5,223 nt of DNA from an uncultured Clostridia bacterium (lineage in GTDB: Bacteria > Bacillota > Clostridia > Christensenellales > Borkfalkiaceae): positions 1-5,223 of the forward strand of contig CANPWF010000126.1 in NCBI GenBank assembly GCA_947581885.1. Direction: 5' to 3'. This document shows, piece after piece, positions 1 to 4,178 of the stretch (its first letter is position 1; every line of letters begins with the position of its first letter). The translations under genes were made by a program, and so were the position numbers. Below the pieces are notes generated by a model. That model had not been told where the DNA came from. It did not search any database and saw only the letters and a program-made list of their open reading frames with translations.

Positions 1-13
1 ACCCGCCCGAGAA

Positions 14-50
14 AGCTGTCACGCCGCCCTTGGCGTGACTGAGGGGGTGT
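14..50. repeat. Hairpin repeat, copy A (left-edge copy)
   Basis: A perfect 8-bp stem is formed by GTCACGCC (18-25) and GGCGTGAC (32-39) around a 6-base loop. It is framed by AGCT on the left and TGAGGGGGTGT (40-50) on the right. The same frame occurs around a different stem at 1864-1909, so the two are copies of one dispersed element. The upstream hairpin seen in that other copy is missing here; bases 1-13 do not form it. The form resembles the short palindromic repeats scattered between genes in many gut Clostridia (family resemblance from memory, not a search). It has no coding capacity. Confidence 0.7.
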
Positions 51-69
51 CGATAACCCGACCCCTTTC

Positions 70-118
70 GTCCCTGCGGGACACTTTCCCCAAAGGGGAC
101 AGCGAGGGAAGGGTGCGT
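70..118. repeat. Hairpin repeat, copy B (variant subfamily)
   Basis: Two small hairpins lie in tandem: GTCCC/GGGAC (70-74 and 78-82, loop TGC), then TCCCC/GGGGA (87-91 and 95-99, loop AAA). They are followed by a purine-rich tail, AGCGAGGGAAGGGTGCGT (101-118). The 14 bases TCCCCAAAGGGGAC (87-100) are identical to 1885-1898 in copy C, which ties it to the same family. The tail differs from the TGAGGGGGTGT of copies A and C, so it looks like a separate subfamily. Confidence 0.6.
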
Positions 119-150
119 ACCTCGGCGAGGACAGCGAGGGAAGGGTGCGT
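97..150. repeat. 22-bp direct repeat, two copies, period 32
   Basis: Bases 97-118 and 129-150 are identical over 22 bases (starting GGACAGCGAGGG and ending GGGTGCGT), separated by 10 bases (119-128). The unit is the 3' tail of hairpin repeat copy B, so this is a local duplication of that tail without its hairpin arms. Two units are too few for a CRISPR array, and the unit has no coding role. Confidence 0.75.
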
Positions 151-168
151 CCTTCTCTTCTCTGCGTG

Positions 169-194
169 AAAAAAGGGCGGCAAAAAATCCGCCC
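169..194 (-). terminator. Intrinsic terminator of rpsO
   Basis: Read on the minus strand, GGGCGG (194-189) pairs with CCGCCC (180-175) across an 8-base loop of mainly T, followed directly by six T (174-169). This G+C-rich stem plus U-tract begins about 8 nt after the rpsO stop codon, as expected for Rho-independent termination. It implies that rpsO is transcribed alone or as the last gene. No pnp follows within the window, although pnp often lies downstream of rpsO in bacteria. Confidence 0.9.
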
Positions 195-202
195 CCTTCT
201 TC

Positions 203-457
203 TTATTTTCTCAGATCCAATGCCGCGATGACTGCACGGTAACGCTCGATGTCCTTCGCTTTCAGGTAGTCGAGAAGCCCGCGGCGTTTCCCGACCATTT
301 TCAGAAGCCCTCTGCGCGAGTGATTGTCATGTGCGTGCACTTTCAGGTGCTCGTTGAGGTGGTTGATGCGTTCGGTGAGGAGCGCGATCTGCACTTCGGG
401 CGAACCCGTATCCCCCTCGTGAGAAGCAAACTTCTTGATGATCTCCTGTTTTTCCAT
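203..457 (-). CDS. rpsO: 30S ribosomal protein S15
   Basis: This encodes S15, a primary binding protein of the 30S platform that recognises the h20/h21/h22 junction of 16S rRNA and makes bridge B4 to the 50S subunit. The 84-residue product carries the family signature: [19 protein letters not shown] (residues 13-31), then [20 protein letters not shown] (33-52) and [12 protein letters not shown]. The HDNHSRRG stretch contains the conserved rRNA-contacting residues. It is about five residues shorter at the N-terminus than the 89-residue Bacillus protein; only the first helix is affected. The ATG at 457-455 is chosen because AGGAGGA (473-467) sits 9 nt upstream. The gene has its own promoter, a structured leader and a strong terminator, so it is probably a single-gene transcript. 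Identification is essentially certain. Confidence 0.98.
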   Translation of the reverse strand: MEKQEIIKKFASHEGDTGSPEVQIALLTERINHLNEHLKVHAHDNHSRRGLLKMVGKRRGLLDYLKAKDIERYRAVIAALDLRK

Positions 458-533
458 TTGCGTTTATCCTCCTATGGAAGTATTCGCGTTGCGCCAAGAA
501 TAGCGTGGAGAGCGGGATTCCTCGCGCACGTCG
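458..533 (-). promoter_or_regulatory. rpsO 5' leader with SD-masking hairpin
   Basis: This is the predicted untranslated leader between the rpsO promoter and start codon (about 76 nt). On the minus strand UAUUC (502-498) pairs with GAAUA (485-481), and inside it GCG (494-492) pairs with CGC (488-486). A three-base UUG bulge lies on one side and a CAA loop at the tip. Directly abutting it, CUUCC (480-476) can pair with GGAGG (472-468) across an AUA loop, with one U-G wobble. The second hairpin contains the core of the Shine-Dalgarno. S15 is known to repress its own mRNA through structured leaders that differ between bacterial groups, so an autoregulatory role is plausible. The pairing is seen in the sequence; the function is inferred. 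Confidence 0.5.
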
Positions 534-539
534 AAAATA

Positions 540-568
540 AGCATATCATATTCGGACAAACTTGTCAA
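540..568 (-). promoter_or_regulatory. Promoter of rpsO (sigma-A type)
   Basis: On the minus strand there is a perfect -35 box TTGACA (568-563), a 17-base spacer and a -10 box TATGCT (545-540, 4 of 6). The TG one base upstream of the -10 makes it an extended -10, which would compensate for the weaker hexamer. Transcription would begin near 533. A short inverted repeat, GACAA/TTGTC (555-559 and 562-566), overlaps the -35 box. Confidence 0.7.
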
Positions 569-590
569 AGGATTTTGCCCCCCGCGCCGA

Positions 591-616
591 TTTTCCGAAA
601 AATATTTTTTGGGAAG
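591..616. repeat. AT-rich near-palindrome between the divergent promoters
   Basis: The 12-base perfect palindrome AAAAATATTTTT (598-609) is extended by CC (595-596) against GG (611-612), with a G/T pair between (597 and 610). Weaker pairing continues outward to 591 and 616. It lies between the rpsO -35 box (563-568) and the -35 box of the plus-strand gene (659-664). It could be an operator or a curved-DNA element. AT-rich palindromes also arise easily by chance in such spacers, so function is unproven. Confidence 0.4.
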
Positions 617-658
617 AACTCTCGCCCTCTTTGAATTTTCCTCCCGAAAAGAAAACGC

Positions 659-687
659 TTGAAATTTCCCCGCCCCCGCATTATAAT
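659..687 (+). promoter_or_regulatory. Promoter of the LRR protein gene (sigma-A type)
   Basis: The -35 box TTGAAA (659-664, 5 of 6) and a perfect -10 box TATAAT (682-687) are separated by exactly 17 bases. The predicted start of transcription is around 693-695, only about 4-6 bases before the ATG at 699. A near copy of the -35 region lies 28 bases upstream: TTGAATTTTCC (631-641) against TTGAAATTTCC (659-669), one mismatch in 11. Confidence 0.75.
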
Positions 688-698
688 GAAAAAGACCT

Positions 699-1796
699 AT
701 GAAGTACATCCGAAAAATTTGTTCCTGCATGTGCGGGATCTCGGCGGCGTGCGCGATCGTACTCCTGCTCCTCTTCCCCCTTCCCCGAAAGACGGGAGCT
801 AAGCGGGAAGCGTATGCGTGCGTCTGGGAGGACGGGACCTCGACGGAGGAGACCTATCTCTCGGCATATTCCGCTCTTTCGGGCGTGGAGGACGGGGGCG
901 AAATGCTCCTCTCCCGCGAGGGAAAGACGGGCGTTATTTCCCCGAGCGACGCTTTTTCGCACTTTATCGGCACCCTCTCCTATGGGGAATTTCCCGACCT
1001 TCTCGATCTCCGTTCGAGCGAACTTCGCCGCATCGAGCGGGCGGCGGCATACCGCCTTTGCAGCGGCAGGGTGTGGATGAGCGGCGGGCAGAGCTATGTG
1101 TACGACGGGGAACGGTTCCTGCCCGAAACCATCGGCGAAGTGAAGGAAGTCGACCTCATGGACGGGAAGATCTCCGCCCGTTCCCTCATCTCCTCGGGTG
1201 CGACTTCCCTTCGCATCTTCCCGAATGCGGAGTTCGACGAAAAGACGCTCGAAGGGACCGCCGTCCGGACGGTCGCCGCCCTTCCGCCCTATTCCGCGGA
1301 AAATGAGGGGGTGTATCTCGATACGCCGAGCGGAAGAAGGCTCCTTTGCGGGTTGCCGCATGTGCTCGATTTCGAAATGGCGGAGTGCCGCTTCGCCGAC
1401 GAGGGTGCCCTTCTCCCCTGCACCAATGTCCGTTCGCTCACCCTGCTGTTTGTGGGGAACGGCCCCAACAACGCGGGGAGCTATTTCCGCGGCGAACTCG
1501 CCCACCTCTTTTCGACGGGAAAAGAATACCTCGTGCCCGCCTCCCTCGAACGGGTGCGGGTGACGGGCGGGGTGCTCGTCTCGCACGCCTTCTACCGTTG
1601 CCGCATGTTGAAGGAGATCGACGCGTGCGGGGTAGACGCGGAGAAGATCAAGGAGGATGCCTTCCTCGACGTTACCGACCTCAAACTCCTGCACTCCCCT
1701 CGCACCGACGTACGCTTGCAGGGGGACTTCCGAACGACGTTGCTCCCCTGCGGCTGTACCCTCTTCGAACGCATCGAAAACACGGAAGGGGTGTGA
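699..1796 (+). CDS. Membrane-anchored BspA-like leucine-rich-repeat protein
   Basis: The 365-residue product starts with a short basic segment and one hydrophobic stretch (about residues 12-28, including AIVLLLLF). A basic PRKTGAKR follows, so the body is predicted to be exported, either held by an uncleaved anchor or released. AYA at 38-40 resembles a signal peptidase I site but lies far beyond the hydrophobic core. Residues 40-220 match no family I recognise. From about 220 the pattern is BspA-like LRR: LRSLTLLF-type strands at 245-251, then VPASLERVRVTGG (279-291), HAFYRCRMLKEID (296-308) and a further AF...L unit at 321-330. Such repeats fold as a solenoid in surface proteins of gut Clostridia. 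The repeat part is short and degenerate. A stop codon at 687-689 fixes 699 as the most upstream ATG, and no Shine-Dalgarno precedes it. No sortase motif or catalytic site is visible. Function is unknown. Confidence 0.85.
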   Translation: MKYIRKICSCMCGISAACAIVLLLLFPLPRKTGAKREAYACVWEDGTSTEETYLSAYSALSGVEDGGEMLLSREGKTGVISPSDAFSHFIGTLSYGEFPDLLDLRSSELRRIERAAAYRLCSGRVWMSGGQSYVYDGERFLPETIGEVKEVDLMDGKISARSLISSGATSLRIFPNAEFDEKTLEGTAVRTVAALPPYSAENEGVYLDTPSGRRLLCGLPHVLDFEMAECRFADEGALLPCTNVRSLTLLFVGNGPNNAGSYFRGELAHLFSTGKEYLVPASLERVRVTGGVLVSHAFYRCRMLKEIDACGVDAEKIKEDAFLDVTDLKLLHSPRTDVRLQGDFRTTLLPCGCTLFERIENTEGV

Positions 1797-1863
1797 GGCG
1801 CGTACTCCGTCTCCCGTCGCTCCTGCCCCATGTCCGTCACCCCCGCTCCGCCCCCCTCTCTCG

Positions 1864-1909
1864 GCTCCCCCGCCGGGGGAGCTGTCCCCAAAGGGGACTG
1901 AGGGGGTGT
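1864..1909. repeat. Double-hairpin repeat, copy C
   Basis: There are two perfect hairpins in tandem: GCTCCCCC/GGGGGAGC (1864-1871 and 1875-1882, loop GCC), then GTCCCC/GGGGAC (1884-1889 and 1893-1898, loop AAA), ending in TGAGGGGGTGT (1899-1909). It shares its AGCT and TGAGGGGGTGT frame with copy A at 14-50. It lies about 70 bases after the LRR gene stop on the same strand. No T-tract follows, so it is not a classical terminator, but a hairpin pair here could stabilise the 3' end of that mRNA. Bases 1797-1863 before it are C-rich and show no gene or clear signal. Confidence 0.75.
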
Positions 1910-1929
1910 TGGTGTACGCAACTATATGA

Positions 1930-2125
1930 TTACGTCATTCCGAGCAGCTATCCGACCGTGCCCTTTACGGTCGGACAGCGTCGTCGCCCCGCCTTATTCT
2001 GTTTCTTCCTTGGGCGGCACGAGCGCGTCCTTGCGCGAAGTAGGAATCACCTTAGACTTATGTCTTAAAAATAAGGTGACCCGTTCGACACGCCGCAAGG
2101 ACAGCGGCGGCTCAGGGTGACGTAA
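1930..2125. repeat. MITE-like 196-bp palindromic element
   Basis: The ends form an imperfect 16-base inverted repeat, 13 of 16 matching: TTACGTCATTCCGAGC (1930-1945) against the complement of GCTCAGGGTGACGTAA (2110-2125). Inside are hairpins TCCGACCGT/ACGGTCGGA (1951-1959 and 1967-1975), TCACCTTA/TAAGGTGA (2047-2054 and 2072-2079) and CGCCGC/GCGGCG (2091-2096 and 2104-2109). GTCCTTG (2026-2032) is complementary to CAAGGAC (2096-2102), extending the large fold. The GTCATTCCGAGC / GCTCAGGGTGAC ends resemble a repeat widespread in Clostridia genomes (recalled, not searched). It encodes no transposase and its short open frames look accidental. With copy C it fills the 363-base interval between the convergent LRR gene and hemZ. 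Bases 2126-2159 hold no clear terminator for hemZ. Confidence 0.7.
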
Positions 2126-2159
2126 TTTTTGCCTTTCCGTACTTTCCGCCCCGCGCCCG

Positions 2160-3569
2160 TCATACTTCCCCGTTGAACAATTTCCTCTTCTCCTCGATGA
2201 CAGTATCCACCTTGGAAAGGTAGGTCGGGATGTCCTTGGGGGCGGCGAGGCGTTCGATCCGCTCCCCGTGAAAGAGCTTTTTGGAGATGGCGTTCGCGCC
2301 GACGGCGAGGTTGTCGCCGATCTCCTCCATCACGTCGATATTGTAAATGCAAGCCCTGTTCGGCTTGGTCCAACCGACGTTCTCATGTGCGCCCGCCATG
2401 TACTTCTGCCGATACAGATAGTAGGGAACATACCCCGCGCCCAATAGCTTCTCGCGGGAATAGTCGATCATCTCGGCGATCCCCTCTTCGCGGAGCCGCG
2501 CGTGCGGGTCGGCGTTTTCGCCGCGGTATAGAAGTTCCTCTTTGAGCCTCGCGCCCTTCTTCAAACACAGCGTATGCACGGTGATATTGGCGGGAGAGAG
2601 AGAAATCGCCGCGTCGACGCTTCCCTCGAACTCTTCGACGCTCTCGCCCGTAAGCCCTGCGATGAGGTCGCAATTGATATCGAAGCCATACGGAGATGCC
2701 ATTTTGAAAGCGCGGTATACGTCCTCGGCGGTGTGCTTTCTGCCGATCGCCCGAAGGGTTTTATCCGAAAAGCTCTGCGCGTTGATGCAGATGCGCGTAA
2801 CGCCATACGTCTTGCAGAGCTCCAATTTTTTCTCGGTGAAGGTATCGGGCCGCCCCGCTTCCACGGTGTATTCGGGGTCACCTTTCAGAAGGGGCGAAGT
2901 CATTTGAAGCACCCTTTCGAGTTCCTCCTCTTCGAGAACGAAGGGGGTGCCGCCGCCGATGTACACCGAACGAAGGTTTCCGCATAGCTCTTCCGCCGCC
3001 GAAAGTTCCTTTTCGAGCGCGTCGAGATAGGCGGGCATGTACTTCTTCGTCCCCGCGATGGGCGCGGTGATGAAGGAACAATATTCGCACTTGGTGGGGC
3101 AAAACGGGAGGGAGATAAAGAGATCGGTCCCCGCAAAGGGGCGATAGTACGGCTTTTGCGCTTCGAGAACGCGCTTTACGAGGGCGATATTCTCTTCGGA
3201 GACGCGAAGTTTTCCGAAGGTCTTTTCAAATTCTCCCGAAATTTTCAGCTGTTTATAGGCGAGCGCGGTGGGGCGGATGCCCGTGAGCGACCCCCAAGGC
3301 AGCGTCATATCGAACATTTCGGACAAGAGGTCGTATAAGGCGAGCTTTGCATACCGCTTGACGAGGGCTCTCCAAGGGAGAAAGATGCTCTCGTCGGCAT
3401 CGGGGATGGCTTCGAAGCCCCGCTCGCTCGCGCCGATGCGGAACTTGTTGATATGGGAAAACCCGACCGCGTCGAATTCGTGCGCGATCTCGAGCTCTTC
3501 CGCCCCGCGGAAGAGGCGGACAACGTCCATCAGGTCGGGTTCCAACCATTTGAGTGAAGAAGTCAGCAT
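2160..3569 (-). CDS. hemZ: HemZ family radical SAM protein (coproporphyrinogen dehydrogenase-like)
   Basis: This is a cytosolic radical SAM enzyme of the HemN/HemW superfamily. HemZ is annotated as oxygen-independent coproporphyrinogen III dehydrogenase, but its reaction is less firmly proven than HemN's. The 469-residue protein has an N-terminal HemZ-specific region (1-145). The cluster motif CPTKCEYC follows, with C157, C161 and C164 binding the 4Fe-4S cluster, then GGGTP (205-209), the SAM-contacting glycine motif, and INAQSF (262-267). The PYYLYRQK (382-389) and ENVGW (396-400) motifs near the C-terminus are the HemZ hallmark and separate it from HemN and HemW. Length is close to the roughly 500 residues of Bacillus HemZ. 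The ATG at 3569 overlaps the end of the upstream hydrolase gene by 7 nt, so the two are probably translationally coupled. No other haem gene is visible nearby. Confidence 0.93.
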   Translation of the reverse strand: MLTSSLKWLEPDLMDVVRLFRGAEELEIAHEFDAVGFSHINKFRIGASERGFEAIPDADESIFLPWRALVKRYAKLALYDLLSEMFDMTLPWGSLTGIRPTALAYKQLKISGEFEKTFGKLRVSEENIALVKRVLEAQKPYYRPFAGTDLFISLPFCPTKCEYCSFITAPIAGTKKYMPAYLDALEKELSAAEELCGNLRSVYIGGGTPFVLEEEELERVLQMTSPLLKGDPEYTVEAGRPDTFTEKKLELCKTYGVTRICINAQSFSDKTLRAIGRKHTAEDVYRAFKMASPYGFDINCDLIAGLTGESVEEFEGSVDAAISLSPANITVHTLCLKKGARLKEELLYRGENADPHARLREEGIAEMIDYSREKLLGAGYVPYYLYRQKYMAGAHENVGWTKPNRACIYNIDVMEEIGDNLAVGANAISKKLFHGERIERLAAPKDIPTYLSKVDTVIEEKRKLFNGEV

Positions 3570-4177
3570 ATGTTTTCCCCCAATATATATGAGAGCGACG
3601 CGCGAAGCGTAGAAGACTCCCCGTGCCCGGGGTACAGAATGTAGTCTCGTTCCTTGGCAAGTTCTTTCAGCCGAAGAAGGCTCGCTTTCAGCTCTTCTCC
3701 ATTCCCCGTGGGAAGGTCTGTTCTTCCAACGCCGTCGGAAAAAATCGTATCCCCCGAGAAGAGCATATCCTCAACGAGGTAGCAGGTGCTTCCCCTCGTA
3801 TGCCCCGCCGTGAAGATGGGACGGAAGGATATCCCGCACAGAGAAAACGGCTCCTCACTTCGGAGAAGTCGGGCGGTGTACGGGGGCACGGGTCTACCAA
3901 AATCCGCCCCCATGTTGTAATTTTCGTCCGTCGCCATGCGCGAATCCCCCGCGGGAAGGAGAATTTCCGCACCCGCTTCCTGCATCGAAAGACATCCGCC
4001 GACATGGTCGAAATGCCCGTGCGTCAAGAGGACGTATTCGATTTTCAGCGACCGCCTTTCCGCCTCGAAGAGCACATGCGGCGACGAAGGGTCGATACAG
4101 ACGGCGGAAGCATTGTCCTTCGTGAGAAGGTAGCTGTTCGCACCGAATCCGACGGGCGGGACGAGGATAACTTTCAT
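3563..4177 (-). CDS. Metallo-beta-lactamase-fold hydrolase, glyoxalase II-like
   Basis: This is a cytosolic zinc hydrolase of the metallo-beta-lactamase fold, in the small glyoxalase-II-like (YcbL-type) group; the physiological thioester or other substrate is unknown. The 204-residue product shows the full metal set: THGHFDH (52-58, giving H53, H55, D57, H58), H126 in TAGHTRGS, D143 in FSGDTIF and H185 in YPGHG. The GRTDLP stretch (151-156) is typical of glyoxalase-II-like members. The start at 4177 is preferred because the protein then begins MKVILVPPVG, the usual family N-terminus. A longer in-frame opening reaches 4477 but runs through relA and encodes low-complexity residues. The ATG lies 1 nt after the relA stop, and only a weak CAGGA precedes it, so expression probably depends on coupling to relA translation. 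In related genomes this gene often sits between relA/dtd and hemZ. Confidence 0.92.
   Translation of the reverse strand: MKVILVPPVGFGANSYLLTKDNASAVCIDPSSPHVLFEAERRSLKIEYVLLTHGHFDHVGGCLSMQEAGAEILLPAGDSRMATDENYNMGADFGRPVPPYTARLLRSEEPFSLCGISFRPIFTAGHTRGSTCYLVEDMLFSGDTIFSDGVGRTDLPTGNGEELKASLLRLKELAKERDYILYPGHGESSTLRASLSYILGENIC
3577..3581 (-). promoter_or_regulatory. Ribosome binding site of hemZ
   Basis: On the minus strand GGGGG (3581-3577) lies 7 nt before the hemZ ATG, within the last codons of the upstream hydrolase gene. It is an imperfect Shine-Dalgarno but well placed, and it supports the 3569 start. Coupling through the 7-nt overlap probably adds to initiation. Confidence 0.5.
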
Positions 4178-4178
4178 C

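Noticed and set aside
97..150. CRISPR-like array
   Set aside because: There are only two units with a 10-base gap, derived from a hairpin repeat tail; no spacers and no cas genes are present.
464..730. An 88-codon minus-strand open frame upstream of rpsO
   Set aside because: It crosses the divergent promoters and the rpsO leader, lacks a ribosome binding site and resembles no protein.
741..755. Lipoprotein signal around C18 of the LRR protein (SAAC)
   Set aside because: The residue at -3 is serine and the hydrophobic stretch follows the cysteine rather than preceding it, so it does not fit a lipobox.
681..1694. A 337-codon open frame on the minus strand opposite the LRR gene
   Set aside because: It is rich in R, G, E and H with no recognisable domain and no ribosome binding site, and it mirrors the G+C-rich codon positions of the real gene. 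The plus frame has a promoter, a membrane segment and LRR motifs.
1346..2068. A 240-codon plus-strand frame running past the LRR gene into the repeats
   Set aside because: It is an arginine- and proline-rich out-of-frame shadow of the LRR gene, continued by chance through repeat DNA.
2047..2079. TCACCTTA/TAAGGTGA hairpin as a terminator for hemZ or the LRR gene
   Set aside because: No T-tract follows the stem on either strand, the stem is A+T-rich with a 17-base loop, and it is better explained as the tip of the MITE-like element.
1926..2120. A 64-codon open frame inside the MITE-like element
   Set aside because: It is formed from the palindromic repeat sequence, with no ribosome binding site and no protein-like features.
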